Assembly: GCA_903868125.1 (NCBI GenBank)
Contig: CAIPUE010000021.1
Coordinates: 1-42,008 of the forward strand
DNA: 42,008 nucleotides
Direction: 5' to 3'
DNA from: an uncultured bacterium
Lineage (GTDB): Bacteria > Cyanobacteriota > Vampirovibrionia > Gastranaerophilales > Gastranaerophilaceae
Position 1 is the first letter of the stretch. Each line of letters starts with the position of its first letter. This document shows positions 33,300-40,936 of this stretch, piece by piece. A model generated the notes under the pieces. The model was not told where the DNA came from and ran no database searches. It was given only the letters and a program-made list of their open reading frames with translations. Position numbers and translations under genes: made by a program.

Positions 33300-33944
33300 C
33301 TACGGTTTCGATGATATTTTACAGCGAGTATTTGATAAATATGGATCAATTGCATATTCATTAACAAAACTTGATTTCATGTATATTGTCGCTTTATTAT
33401 GGAACATAGATGAAAATCTAGTTGAGCCTGATATACTGTTAAAATTCAAAACGCTCGAATATGGATTAAAAGACAATATATTTGTATAATTTAGCAAAGA
33501 ATAACAATTTACGAAGGCATAAGGAATTTCCGTATCATTATATTTAACTTCAACATCAATCTCAGCATTGCAAAAATCATAATTATTTGTTGTTGTACCT
33601 GGATATTTATCGCATTTTAAACGACTTTCATTTATTTTAACTTTCATTTCATCTTGATTAACATTTTTTTTATAAATAAACGTTTGTGGAGAATATTGTT
33701 TTGTCAAATATTGAGTCGCGACCCAACCGGTATTTGGTACGATATTATCATACCATTGAATTTTGGTCCACGAACCACTTTTTGACAAAGGAATGACATG
33801 TTGCATTTTATTTAAAGTTGTAATTATTTGTCCATTCGGAACATTTCGCACATTTAATTTTTCTATAGAAACAAATTCTGCAAAACATTTATTGTTTGCA
33901 ACAATAGAAAATAATATAATCAATATAACTAGATGCTTTTTCAT
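33300..33944 (-). CDS. Secreted SH3b-domain protein
   Basis: A signal peptide (about 1-22, KKHLVILIILFSIVANNKCFA) is followed by a bacterial SH3 domain at about 24-85 (LNVRNVPNGQIITTLNKMQHV, SGSWTKIQWYDN, TGWVATQYL), which usually binds cell-wall peptides or other surface components. The C-terminal 110 residues are polar, with several cysteines (C111, C125, C147, C208 approximately), and are unrecognised. Its ATG directly follows the stop of the upstream gene (TGAATG), with GGAGG inside that gene, so the pair is translated together. Confidence 0.78.
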   Translation of the reverse strand: MKKHLVILIILFSIVANNKCFAEFVSIEKLNVRNVPNGQIITTLNKMQHVIPLSKSGSWTKIQWYDNIVPNTGWVATQYLTKQYSPQTFIYKKNVNQDEMKVKINESRLKCDKYPGTTTNNYDFCNAEIDVEVKYNDTEIPYAFVNCYSLLNYTNILSFNPYSSVLNFNSISGSTRFSSMFHNKATIYMKSSFVNEYAIDPYLSNTRCKISSKP

Positions 33945-34361
33945 TCAACCTCCTTTTTTAAAAAAGAGCATTGGAAATTTGACCTTAAATGATCTTTCAA
34001 AAATTAAATATTTATCAAATGGCTCACTAAATAAATTATAATCACCACTTTTTGCAATTTCTTGGATGTTAAATATATGTTCGACTATATCTTCACCAAA
34101 CAAATATTTGGCTTGATCTGCACGGTTATTATATATACAAAAATCAGTCGGACAAAAAACTGTAGCTGCTTCGTCTGAATTCATCAAATTTTCAAATAGT
34201 AATTTTAACTCCGTGTAAAATGTCCAACGTCTCTCAAACAAGTCTTGTTTTCTTTTTCGTTCATTTGTTTGCCATTGTTGATATGCAATATAGATACCCA
34301 ATAAACCAATCATAGGAGTTAATAATGCTTTTGAAATATCAATTATTTTATCAATAATCAT
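33945..34361 (-). CDS. Hypothetical protein with N-terminal membrane anchor
   Basis: A 138-residue protein with a single N-terminal membrane helix (about 10-28, LLTPMIGLLGIYIAYQQW) followed by a charged helical cytosolic part (NERKRKQDLFERRWTFYTELKLLFENL). This layout recurs in small phage- and island-associated proteins, with no known function. It is the first gene of a pair with the SH3b gene (stop and start adjacent). AAGGA precedes the ATG by 8 bases. A GTAGG-family hairpin lies just upstream at 34382. Confidence 0.7.
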   Translation of the reverse strand: MIIDKIIDISKALLTPMIGLLGIYIAYQQWQTNERKRKQDLFERRWTFYTELKLLFENLMNSDEAATVFCPTDFCIYNNRADQAKYLFGEDIVEHIFNIQEIAKSGDYNLFSEPFDKYLIFERSFKVKFPMLFFKKGG

Positions 34362-34381
34362 AGTTTAATCCTTAAAATTAC

Positions 34382-34402
34382 GTAGGATGGACTCTAGCCC
34401 AT
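34382..34402 (+). repeat. GTAGG-family hairpin, variant
   Basis: GTAGG, then ATGG-ACTCTAG-CCCAT: a shorter imperfect stem with the family head. It lies between two minus-strand genes. Confidence 0.5.
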
Positions 34403-34410
34403 TAATATTT

Positions 34411-34932
34411 TTATTTTTCTACCTTAAACTCGATTTGAGAGGGTTTTGTGATGTCGAGCAAATAATTAATCGCTTCGTTAATTTTATCTATTTCAGCGTT
34501 ATTCTCTTTGGAATACTGCATAAGGTATTTTTCAACCATTGCTAACCGTTCGGATAAATCTTTATTTTCCAAAGCAAATTGTCTCATTTTTACAAACGTA
34601 CGCATAATTTGAACATTTACCGTAATCGCTTGTTCAGAATTTAAGACACTTGATAACATTGATACACCCTGTTCGGTAAAAACATAAGGCAAATATTGAC
34701 GTCCGCCACCTTTAGGTGAGGTCGCAATTTGCGACCTCACCCTTACAACGTCCCATTCTTCTTTTGTTAATTGAAACATAAAATCAATAGGAAATCGGCG
34801 AATGTTACGCTTAACAGCTTCGTTTAACCTTTTTACTTCAACTCCGTAGAGAGTCGCCAAATCTTTATCGAGTATTACTTTATGCCCTCTGACCTCATAG
34901 ATTAAATTTTTAATTGATATAATCTCATTCAT
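34411..34932 (-). CDS. ORF6N-domain DNA-binding protein (phage antirepressor type)
   Basis: The 173-residue protein is a typical ORF6N-domain protein: VRGHKVILDKDLATLYGVEVKRLNEAVKRN, then RFPIDFMFQLTKEEW, then a variable loop, YLPYVFTEQGVSMLSSVL, and a C-terminal helical/coiled part. Family members are KilA-like DNA-binding proteins common in phages and accessory islands. No other phage gene surrounds it, so it is probably a domesticated or islet copy. The coding DNA for RSQIATSPKGG contains a 27-base palindrome (34715-34741). A TATAAT ends 6 bases before the ATG, suggesting a leaderless mRNA. Confidence 0.88.
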   Translation of the reverse strand: MNEIISIKNLIYEVRGHKVILDKDLATLYGVEVKRLNEAVKRNIRRFPIDFMFQLTKEEWDVVRVRSQIATSPKGGGRQYLPYVFTEQGVSMLSSVLNSEQAITVNVQIMRTFVKMRQFALENKDLSERLAMVEKYLMQYSKENNAEIDKINEAINYLLDITKPSQIEFKVEK

Positions 34933-34938
34933 AGACAG

Positions 34939-34944
34939 ATTATA
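34939..34944 (-). promoter_or_regulatory. -10 box of the ORF6N gene (leaderless mRNA likely)
   Basis: TATAAT on the minus strand ends 6 bases before the ATG at 34932. No Shine-Dalgarno site is present. No good -35 is seen; TTGTCA lies too near. Confidence 0.5.
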
Positions 34945-34987
34945 CTACAAAAAAATTGACAATTTTTTGCAATTTTTCCGCAAACAA

Positions 34988-35016
34988 TTGACAATTCATG
35001 AAAAATACCGTATTAT
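34988..35016 (+). promoter_or_regulatory. Near-consensus promoter of the 100-residue gene
   Basis: TTGACA (34988-34993), 17 bases, TATTAT (35011-35016). A second TTGACAATT lies 32 bases upstream (34956-34964), so TTGACAATT occurs twice in the divergent gap and may be an operator shared with the ORF6N gene. Confidence 0.75.
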
Positions 35017-35046
35017 TTATATATAGTGGTGTATATGAAGGAACTT

Positions 35047-35349
35047 ATGAACAAACGATGGTATGACATTGATCCGACGGTTAGTTTAGCCGTAAGTCTT
35101 ATGAGAAATGCAAATGAGCAGACTCAAGTTAAGTGTGCTGATTATATCATTGATTTTGCAAAACAACGCAATATTGTTCTTAAAAGTAATTCTCTAAACG
35201 ATGCTTTTAATTATATTTTAAGAAGATGGTATGATAGAGATAAAAAAATTGCCGAGGCTTTTGAATATTTTCAGTTCTCTCCATTGGAAATCCAAAAAGA
35301 AATCTCTTTAGAAGTGATTAGTTTTTTACAGTTTTCAGAATCATATTAG
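35047..35349 (+). CDS. 100-residue hypothetical protein
   Basis: An unrecognised, mostly helical protein starting MNKRWYDIDPTVSLAVSLMRN, with a second RRWYDRD segment (residues 58-64) echoing the first RWYDID, so a short internal repeat is possible. AAGGAA precedes the ATG at 35047. In-frame starts at 35026 (GTG) and 35035 (ATG) exist, but the predicted transcript begins near 35023, leaving no room for a ribosome site there. It overlaps the convergent HD-domain gene by four bases. Divergent from the ORF6N gene across a compact promoter region. Confidence 0.72.
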   Translation: MNKRWYDIDPTVSLAVSLMRNANEQTQVKCADYIIDFAKQRNIVLKSNSLNDAFNYILRRWYDRDKKIAEAFEYFQFSPLEIQKEISLEVISFLQFSESY

Positions 35350-36179
35350 TTTTCCAAAAACGAAACATTTATTCTGCCGTATTTTGCCGAAAGGTCGTCA
35401 ATATGGTGTATAAGATAAACCAGTGGTTCTAAATCTTTTTGGTTTAAGTCTAAAATTGCGCCCCATTCAGTCCTTGCATGGTGAGCTGCTATCATTTTAG
35501 CAACTTCCTTAAACCCCTGTAGCATACAGATTGAAAATCCGTATTGAGAATGACTTAGCCATTCTTTGCGGAAATTTTCATCGTAATCAATAAGTCCTGA
35601 TTCTGTATTAATCTTATATTCAAAAATCTTGCCGATATCATGCAAAATGCAAGCTGCATAAACCTTATCAGAATCAATTTTTGCGTTAAACAAATTCAAA
35701 TTAGCTTCGGCGATTTTTAAACACTCATGGGTGTGAACCAATAGACCTCCGAGGTAATTATGGTGCATAAGTTTTGCTGCAGGTGTAATTTTAATTCCGA
35801 CTTCATTTTCTTCAAAATAATCAAGTAAAAATTTTCTCATTTTTTCATCAGAAATTTTATTAATGTAACCTAAAATTTCATTATATAGTTTATCCTGCTC
35901 CGTTTTATCAATACCTAATTTAGCTTCTTTTACCAGTTCCAACGCTGAAATAAGGCAATTGTTAAACTTCTCGTTAAAAGTCGCTGAAACAATTCTAAGC
36001 TGGTTGCCTGTTCTAAATATTTTGGGCTCCATGCGATTCATGGTTTCTTCCCATAAAATACAATTCAAAACGGAATCGTCTTTAGGGTTTTTTAGCTGTA
36101 ATTTCCCCATTTTTGTGCCGGATTTGGTATCTCCGACTGAAAAAATTACCACTTCGTATATTGTTTCGGTATCAAACAT
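35346..36179 (-). CDS. HD-domain protein, YhaM-like 3'-5' exoribonuclease
   Basis: The 277 residues split into an OB-fold-like N-terminal part (about 1-90, with KMGKLQLKNPKDDSVLNCILW) and an HD domain (about 100-270). Metal-binding residues are visible in MHHNYLGGLLVHTHE, ACILHDIGKIFEY and AAHHARTEWG. This is the layout of YhaM/Cbf1, a 3'-5' exoribonuclease, and the WGA-x-x-DL ending fits. Acts on RNA, probably in turnover. Ribosome site GGAAG, 5 bases ahead of the ATG. Confidence 0.88.
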   Translation of the reverse strand: MFDTETIYEVVIFSVGDTKSGTKMGKLQLKNPKDDSVLNCILWEETMNRMEPKIFRTGNQLRIVSATFNEKFNNCLISALELVKEAKLGIDKTEQDKLYNEILGYINKISDEKMRKFLLDYFEENEVGIKITPAAKLMHHNYLGGLLVHTHECLKIAEANLNLFNAKIDSDKVYAACILHDIGKIFEYKINTESGLIDYDENFRKEWLSHSQYGFSICMLQGFKEVAKMIAAHHARTEWGAILDLNQKDLEPLVYLIHHIDDLSAKYGRINVSFLEN

Positions 36180-36197
36180 TTTTCTTCCTTAATTTTG

Positions 36198-36231
36198 GAT
36201 TGCCGCGCTCTCTTCGCTCGCTCGCAATGAC
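36198..36231. repeat. Fragment of the CATTGC/GCAATGAC palindromic repeat
   Basis: GGATTGCCGCG...CGCTCGCAATGACA is a typical one-arm remnant of the same palindromic repeat vocabulary as the element at 8514-8744. It lies between ilvC and the HD-domain gene. Confidence 0.5.
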
Positions 36232-36266
36232 ATACTTCTAAAGCTCCGTTGTCGCTAAGAATTATG

Positions 36267-37289
36267 TCAATTTTTTGCTCTGTCTATGATTTTATTACTG
36301 TTCCAAGCAAAATTTTCTCTTATTTCTTTGCCAACTTTTTCTATCAAGTGGTCTTCGTTTTCTTTTCTTAATTGATTGAATTTAGGCGCACCGGAATTTA
36401 ATTCATTCAAAAATTCGTTTGCAAATTCGCCGCTTTGGATTTCTGAAAGAATTTTTTTCATATTGACTTTAGTTTCAGCGGTGACAACTCTCGGTCCTCT
36501 TGTCAAATCGCCGTATTCTGCCGTGTTAGAGATTGAGTAGCGCATATCTGCTAAACCACCTTGATTTATCAAATCAACAATAAGTTTAAGTTCGTGAAGT
36601 ACTTCAAAATAAGCCATGTAAGGTGAATAACCTGCTTCAACAAGTGTTTCAAACCCTGCTTTAATCAAAGCAGTACAGCCTCCGCATAAAACGGCTTGTT
36701 CCCCGAACAAATCTGTTTCAGTTTCTTCTTTGAAATTTGTTTCTATAACACCTGCTCTGCCGCCGCCGATTGCCCATGCGTAAGAAAGAGCAACTTCTTT
36801 TGAGTCGCCTGAAAAATCCTGATATACTGCAACAAGTGTCGGAACTCCTTTGCCTAATTGATATTCGCTTCTTACGGTATGCCCCGGACCTTTTGGCGCA
36901 ACCATTATTACGTTAACGTTTTTAGGTGCGACTATTTTGCCAAAATGAACATTGAATCCGTGAGAGAACATTAAATATTGACCCTCTTTCAAATTAGGTT
37001 CGATTTGCTCCTTGTAAACTTTTGCTTGAACTTCATCAGGGATAAGAATTTGAACGATATCCGCCCATTTTACGGCGTCTTCTACTTCCATTATTTTAAA
37101 ATTTTCTAATTGAGCTTTTTTATATGAACTCCCCTCTGCTCTTAATCCTAAAACCACATCACAACCCGAATCTTTAAGATTCATTGATTGCCCGTAGCCT
37201 TGTGAACCGTAGCCGATGACCGCAACTTTTTTACCTAGTATAATATTTTTATCAATGTCGCTGTCACGATAGATTTTTAAATTGTTCAT
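36267..37289 (-). CDS. ilvC: Ketol-acid reductoisomerase (class I)
   Basis: IlvC makes dihydroxy-isovalerate and dihydroxy-methylvalerate in branched-chain amino-acid synthesis, using NAD(P)H and magnesium. The 340 residues are the short class I form. The Rossmann motif is [11 protein letters not shown] (24-34), [13 protein letters not shown] lies mid-protein, and the metal/substrate block is [13 protein letters not shown]. The C-terminus has [20 protein letters not shown] precedes the ATG. Directly upstream lies an ACT-domain protein (39 bases), which would fit feedback-type sensing, but that link is inference. No other ilv gene is in the window. Confidence 0.96.
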   Translation of the reverse strand: MNNLKIYRDSDIDKNIILGKKVAVIGYGSQGYGQSMNLKDSGCDVVLGLRAEGSSYKKAQLENFKIMEVEDAVKWADIVQILIPDEVQAKVYKEQIEPNLKEGQYLMFSHGFNVHFGKIVAPKNVNVIMVAPKGPGHTVRSEYQLGKGVPTLVAVYQDFSGDSKEVALSYAWAIGGGRAGVIETNFKEETETDLFGEQAVLCGGCTALIKAGFETLVEAGYSPYMAYFEVLHELKLIVDLINQGGLADMRYSISNTAEYGDLTRGPRVVTAETKVNMKKILSEIQSGEFANEFLNELNSGAPKFNQLRKENEDHLIEKVGKEIRENFAWNSNKIIDRAKN

Positions 37290-37328
37290 AATTCACCTCT
37301 TCCTTTATTTAATATTTTAAACTAAATC

Positions 37329-37610
37329 TTACACTATATGCATATTATCAAAAATCGCTTTTCTTTGAACCCAGATTTCCATGTCCAACTTCTCACCGGT
37401 TGCGATTAAAGCCTCTTTTATTTCTTTGAAAGAATATTTTGATTTGCTTATATCACCGAGTAAAAACATAACAAAATGTCCTTGCATAAGAGTCTGCTTA
37501 ATATCTTCAACATTAACCATATACTCAGAAAGAACAGCAGTAATCTTAGCGACTATTCCGATTTTGTCCGCGCCGGAAACCGTTACGATTATTTTTTGAT
37601 CATCGGTCAT
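37329..37610 (-). CDS. ACT-domain protein, UPF0237 type
   Basis: A 93-residue single ACT domain: KIIVTVSGADKIGIVAKITAV, then NVEDIKQTLMQGHFVMFLLGD, matching the UPF0237 family of small ligand-binding proteins. ACT domains bind amino acids or other small ligands. Its ATG is only three bases after the rpmA stop, with AGG 7 bases ahead, and ilvC follows after 39 bases. Operon rplU-rpmA-ACT-ilvC is therefore likely. Ligand unknown. Confidence 0.88.
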   Translation of the reverse strand: MTDDQKIIVTVSGADKIGIVAKITAVLSEYMVNVEDIKQTLMQGHFVMFLLGDISKSKYSFKEIKEALIATGEKLDMEIWVQRKAIFDNMHIV

Positions 37611-37613
37611 CGA

Positions 37614-37871
37614 CTAGCCTGCCGCGTAAACACTTACTTGCTTTCTGTCACGTCTGTGTGGTTCAAATTTAACCACGCCGTCAACCAAAGCAAATAAAGT
37701 GTCGTCAGTTCCTATTCCTACGTTATTTCCCGGATGAACTTTAGTTCCTCTTTGGCGGATTATAATATTTCCCGCTTTAACATTTTCTCCGCCGAATTTT
37801 TTCACGCCTAAACGTTTCGCTTCGGAATCTCTACCGTTACGGGTCGAACCCATACCTTTTTTATGTGCCAT
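37614..37871 (-). CDS. rpmA: 50S ribosomal protein L27
   Basis: The 85-residue bL27 starts [21 protein letters not shown] and contains [15 protein letters not shown]. It has no firmicute-type N-terminal extension, so no protease processing is needed. Its N-terminus reaches the peptidyl-transferase centre. AAGGAG lies 8 bases before the ATG. Second gene after rplU, the order found in most bacteria. Confidence 0.97.
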   Translation of the reverse strand: MAHKKGMGSTRNGRDSEAKRLGVKKFGGENVKAGNIIIRQRGTKVHPGNNVGIGTDDTLFALVDGVVKFEPHRRDRKQVSVYAAG

Positions 37872-37930
37872 TGTTTTATACTCCTTGTTTTAATTTAATA
37901 CTTTTTATTTTTAATTAATGAGCTAAGCAT

Positions 37931-38284
37931 TTATTCAGCTACTTCTTCTTCAGTAGTTGCTTTTTTCTGAGCTGAAGTTCTGATTTTTGTAATCATAACT
38001 TTCGTAAATTCTTGTCTGTGCCCTTGTTTTTTTCTATAACCCTTTTTAGGTCTTTGTTTATAAACAATGATTTTCTTTTCTTTATCGTGAGCTAAAATTG
38101 TTCCTTCAACGGAAGCGCCTGCAACATAAGGTTGTCCGATTTTTGATTTTTTACCGTTTGCGAGCATAACAATTTTATCAAAAACCACTTTACTATCTTG
38201 TTCGCCATCTAAAAGATCAACTTTAAGGTAACGACCTTCTTCCATTTGGTACTGTTTTCCGCCTGCTTCAACTATTGCGTACAT
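37931..38284 (-). CDS. rplU: 50S ribosomal protein L21
   Basis: The 117-residue bL21 starts MYAIVEAGGKQYQMEEGRYLKVDLL, with KKGYRKKQGHRQEFTKVMI near the C-terminus and an acidic tail (TTEEEVAE). AAAGGA lies 10 bases ahead of the ATG. An excellent promoter and a structured leader of about 90 bases precede it, which suggests control at the RNA level. It heads rplU-rpmA-ACT-ilvC. Confidence 0.97.
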   Translation of the reverse strand: MYAIVEAGGKQYQMEEGRYLKVDLLDGEQDSKVVFDKIVMLANGKKSKIGQPYVAGASVEGTILAHDKEKKIIVYKQRPKKGYRKKQGHRQEFTKVMITKIRTSAQKKATTEEEVAE

Positions 38285-38372
38285 TTTTCTTTTTTCCTTT
38301 CGATTTTAAGGCATCGTATTCTTGTAAAACAAGAAATTTACGAACGATGAACCTGTCTAAATTATACTTCGT
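38285..38372 (-). promoter_or_regulatory. Structured rplU leader (candidate ribosomal-protein leader RNA)
   Basis: On the minus strand CATCGT pairs with ACGATG, and inside it TTCTTG pairs with CAAGAA around TTTTA. The hairpin ends about 25 bases before the rplU ATG. Leaders of rplU with this size are known in other phyla (L21 leader class); membership here is inference. Confidence 0.45.
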
Positions 38373-38378
38373 TCTCCT

Positions 38379-38407
38379 ATTATCACTGGCTAAAACTGCG
38401 TTGTCAA
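38379..38407 (-). promoter_or_regulatory. rplU promoter
   Basis: On the minus strand TTGACA (38402-38407), 17 bases, GATAAT (38379-38384): near-consensus, as expected for a ribosomal-protein operon. Confidence 0.8.
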
Positions 38408-38433
38408 CATGGAGTTTAAGATTTTTTAATATT

Positions 38434-39015
38434 TTATTTGAAAAATCTTTTAAAATATTCAAAGTTAATCGGACAAAGTTTTTTAATTTTTTCAAGCTCT
38501 TCAATTCTTTGTGCCAGTTTTTTATTATCTTCAGAAAGTTCTTCTACCTGTTTTGAAAGTGTTTCGTTATCTTTTTTTAAAGCTCCGTCCTCAAGCAGTT
38601 GTTGTACAAAATCGGAATTTTTAATCTGCTCTTTAATTTCAGACGTAATCTTTTGAGCAACCGCATCCGCCAGCATTTGTAAAGTTTGACCTGTTACATC
38701 TATGGTCAAATTCTGTAACTCGGCAGCAGATACACTTTTTTCAACAATTTCTTTTTTTTCCTTTTTCACCAAAGGCTTTTCCGCAAGAATTTTATTTATA
38801 TGATAAATTATTTGGTCGTTAGAATATCCTTGGGACTTTAAACTGATTCCTTTTTTAAGCTTAACAATTGCAAAATTATCAAAAAATTCGACCCCGTCTT
38901 CATCCTCATAAATCGCATCAATCTTCCAGTTCTTGATAAAACTGCTCAAAGTTAACTCATCTATAAAATAATTGAACTCATTTAAGTTTTTTAAAATATC
39001 CTGTTTATTATACAT
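38434..39015 (-). CDS. Hypothetical protein with N-terminal HTH-like region and C-terminal coiled coil
   Basis: A 193-residue protein. The first 80 residues (INxFIDELTLSSFIKNWKID, GVEFFDNFAIVKLKKGISLKSQGYSNDQI) resemble a MerR-like helix-turn-helix in layout, though this is only by eye. Residues 90-130 are a linker/helix. From about 130 there is a long heptad-rich coiled coil (LEDGALKKDNETLSKQ, VEELSEDNKKLAQRIEE). The function is unknown; a DNA-binding or cytoskeletal role is possible. The ATG at 39015 has no ribosome site of its own. An in-frame ATG-GTA-TAA lies 12 bases upstream at the end of a conserved leader element whose AGGTG is positioned for that ATG. Confidence 0.72.
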   Translation of the reverse strand: MYNKQDILKNLNEFNYFIDELTLSSFIKNWKIDAIYEDEDGVEFFDNFAIVKLKKGISLKSQGYSNDQIIYHINKILAEKPLVKKEKKEIVEKSVSAAELQNLTIDVTGQTLQMLADAVAQKITSEIKEQIKNSDFVQQLLEDGALKKDNETLSKQVEELSEDNKKLAQRIEELEKIKKLCPINFEYFKRFFK

Positions 39016-39024
39016 TTCTTATAC

Positions 39025-39173
39025 CATTACACCTACTTGTATTGTTGGCGCCTTTACTAACTTTTTCTAATTACTACTTTACTCTTTCGAGATCTCGGCT
39101 TACTAACCTTATTGCACTCGCTGATTTTTGCTTCGTCCCTCTATTGTTTTAGGGCACGCCCGCTCGCATCTCT
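39025..39173 (-). promoter_or_regulatory. Conserved leader element, copy A
   Basis: Read on the minus strand, the core (39123 to 39025) runs CAGCGAGTGCAA, GTAAGCCG, CGAAAGAGTAAAGTAG, TAATTAGAAAAAG, TAAAGGCGCC, AAGTAGGTGTAATG. Upstream blocks GAGATGCGAGCG and AGAGGGACGAAGCAAAAA extend to 39173. The terminal ATG (39027-39025) is followed in frame by GTA and TAA, unlike copy H where the same ATG starts the helicase. Confidence 0.7.
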
Positions 39174-39197
39174 TTTGCTTGGACTCTTTTTGTATTG

Positions 39198-39294
39198 TTG
39201 CACCTACTTGTATCGCTGGCGACTTTACTTACTATTTCTAATTACTACTTTACTCTTTCGAGATATCGGCTTACTAATATTATTGCACTCGCTG
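39198..39294 (-). promoter_or_regulatory. Conserved leader element, copy B
   Basis: A second core in tandem with copy A, 171 bases upstream on the minus strand, with the same block order (CAGCGAGTGCAA ... AAGTAGGTGCAA). It ends GTGCAAC instead of GTGTAATG, so it has no start codon. Between smpB and the coiled-coil gene, the gap 39016-39388 is mostly these two copies. Confidence 0.7.
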
Positions 39295-39388
39295 TTGGTT
39301 GAAAAGTTGAAGGGTTTTGCGGTTCTAGTAATCTCTTTACTTTCCCCTTTTCCCTTTTTACTTTTCCCTCAATTATACTCTAAACAAA

Positions 39389-39835
39389 TTATTTTTTCAT
39401 GGCGCGTTGCATATCACGAGTTTGAGTTTTTTTTGCGATGTCCTCACGCTTGTCGTGAAGTTTTTTCCCTTTCCCAAGTCCTATCTCAAGCTTTGCAAAT
39501 CCATTGGTCAAAAATAATTCCAATGGAACAATCGTATAACCCTCTTTTTTAATTTTGCCGAGCATTTTTAAGATTTCTTTTTTGCTTAACAAAAGCTTGC
39601 GGGTACGTTCTGGCTCATGGTTGTACCTATTGCCCTGTTCATAAGGCGAAATATGGCATTTATAAAGGAAAATTTCTCCGTTTTCGATTTTTGCAAAACT
39701 GTCTTTGAGATTAATCTGCCCTTTTCGGATGGATTTAATTTCTGTACCCGAAAGTACAATTCCGGCAATGAATTTGTCAAAAATAGTGAAATCGTGAAAT
39801 GCCTTTCTATTCGAGCTGATAATTTTTTTGTTCAT
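39389..39835 (-). CDS. smpB: SsrA-binding protein SmpB
   Basis: SmpB binds tmRNA and rescues stalled ribosomes. The 148-residue protein has the family signature AFHDFTIFDKFIAGIVLSGTE, IKSIRKGQINLKDSFAKI, LYKCHISPYEQGNRYNH and the basic C-terminal tail with KKLHDKREDI. No ribosome site precedes the ATG. A TATAAT ends 7 bases before it, so the mRNA is probably leaderless. A tmRNA gene is not seen in the neighbourhood. Confidence 0.96.
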   Translation of the reverse strand: MNKKIISSNRKAFHDFTIFDKFIAGIVLSGTEIKSIRKGQINLKDSFAKIENGEIFLYKCHISPYEQGNRYNHEPERTRKLLLSKKEILKMLGKIKKEGYTIVPLELFLTNGFAKLEIGLGKGKKLHDKREDIAKKTQTRDMQRAMKK

Positions 39836-39842
39836 AAAATTA

Positions 39843-39848
39843 ATTATA
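39843..39848 (-). promoter_or_regulatory. -10 box of smpB (leaderless mRNA likely)
   Basis: TATAAT on the minus strand lies 7 bases before the ATG at 39835. There is no Shine-Dalgarno site in the intervening bases; an AGGAGG-like stretch about 40 bases upstream is too far away. Confidence 0.5.
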
Positions 39849-39905
39849 TATCAAAAATGTATTTGCTATACCCCTCCTGAAATAAAAAGCAGATTTTAAA
39901 TCCAA

Positions 39906-39932
39906 GACGGCGGGATAGCAATCCCGCCCTAC
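39906..39932 (-). repeat. GTAGG-family hairpin
   Basis: On the minus strand GTAGG followed by GGCGGGAT paired with ATCCCGCC around TGCT, then GTC. The stem restores pairing lost in the near-identical copy at 26492 (ATCCTGCC there). Confidence 0.8.
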
Positions 39933-39945
39933 TAGAGAATTTAAA

Positions 39946-39975
39946 GTAGGTCGGCATTGCCATGCCGACAACAAA
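39946..39975 (+). repeat. GTAGG-family hairpin
   Basis: GTAGG followed by TCGGCAT paired with ATGCCGA around TGCC, tail CAACAAAA. It lies head-to-head with the copy at 39906, between the radical SAM gene and smpB. Confidence 0.8.
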
Positions 39976-39986
39976 AAATCTGCTTT

Positions 39987-40916
39987 TTATTTTGTGTATA
40001 GTATACCCTGCCAAGAATTTCTTCTTTCTAATTCTCTGTCGATTTTATTCAGGCAGTCCATTTTTTTACTGAGCCAATCAGGTGCGATTAAGTTCTGCTT
40101 TAAACCGTTTCCGGCAAGTCTGTGAATAGTTGTATGGGCGGGCAAAATTTCCAAAAAATCACAAACGGTTTCAATATAATCTTCTTCGGACATAAAAGAA
40201 ATTTTGCCCGCTTTATACATTTGAGAAAGCTTTGTACCTTCTAAAGCACAAAGCATATGGATTTTCACCCCGTCAACTTCAAGTTCTGCCAGTTTTTGTG
40301 CGGTTTTTAACATATCTTCTTTTGTTTCACCCGCAAGATTTAAAATCGCATGCACACAAACGCTTATTCCTTTTTCTTTTGTCATTTCATAAGCTTTCAA
40401 GAAGCAGTCAAAATCATGCCCTCGGTTTATCGCCGTTAAAGTCTTGTTGTGAATTGATTGAAGCCCATATTCAACCCAAGTGTAGTAATCGTCCTTGAAT
40501 TCAGAAATAAGTTCCAATTTTTCCATATCTACGCAATCAGGGCGTGTTCCGATTGAAATCCCCACGATATCAGGATGCTTGAGCGAAGATTTATAAATCT
40601 TTTCCAACTCTTGCACGGGTTTATAGGTGTTTGAATAAGCCTGAAAATAAGACATAAATTTCTTAGCTTTAAATCGATTTGAAAGAGTTTCAATCCCTGT
40701 CTCGAGTTGGTCTTCAACGCTTAACAGATTTGAATGAGCCTGAGAAAAACTTCCGCCGTCATCACAAAATATGCAACCGCCTGATGATATTACACCGTCG
40801 CGATTTGGGCATGAAAAACCAGCGTCAAGGGTTACTTTATATACCTTGACGCCGAATTTATTTTTTAAATGCGCACTATATTGATTATAGCGTTTGTTGG
40901 TGTTATTGAAAAACAT
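39987..40916 (-). CDS. TIGR01212/YhcC-family radical SAM protein
   Basis: The 309-residue protein matches the YhcC (COG1242) radical SAM family. The cluster cysteines are C36, C48 and C51 in FSCPNRDG...GGCIFC (CX11CX2C). Other signatures are ISIGTRPDCVD, WVEYGLQSIHNKTL, CVHAILNLAGETKEDM and HTTIHRLAGNG. The reaction is not known to me. It is 20 bases downstream of a zinc-ribbon gene, so the two probably form an operon. The ribosome site is weak. Confidence 0.92.
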   Translation of the reverse strand: MFFNNTNKRYNQYSAHLKNKFGVKVYKVTLDAGFSCPNRDGVISSGGCIFCDDGGSFSQAHSNLLSVEDQLETGIETLSNRFKAKKFMSYFQAYSNTYKPVQELEKIYKSSLKHPDIVGISIGTRPDCVDMEKLELISEFKDDYYTWVEYGLQSIHNKTLTAINRGHDFDCFLKAYEMTKEKGISVCVHAILNLAGETKEDMLKTAQKLAELEVDGVKIHMLCALEGTKLSQMYKAGKISFMSEEDYIETVCDFLEILPAHTTIHRLAGNGLKQNLIAPDWLSKKMDCLNKIDRELERRNSWQGILYTK

Positions 40917-40936
40917 TAAGTTTTCTTTTCACTTAC

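Noticed and set aside
33300-35349. Prophage
   Set aside because: Only an ORF6N protein and small hypothetical genes are present; no integrase, structural or lysis genes and no attachment-site repeats were found.
39016-39388. Possible tmRNA (ssrA) next to smpB
   Set aside because: No tRNA-like ends and no resume-codon tag frame; the stretch is explained by the two leader-element copies.
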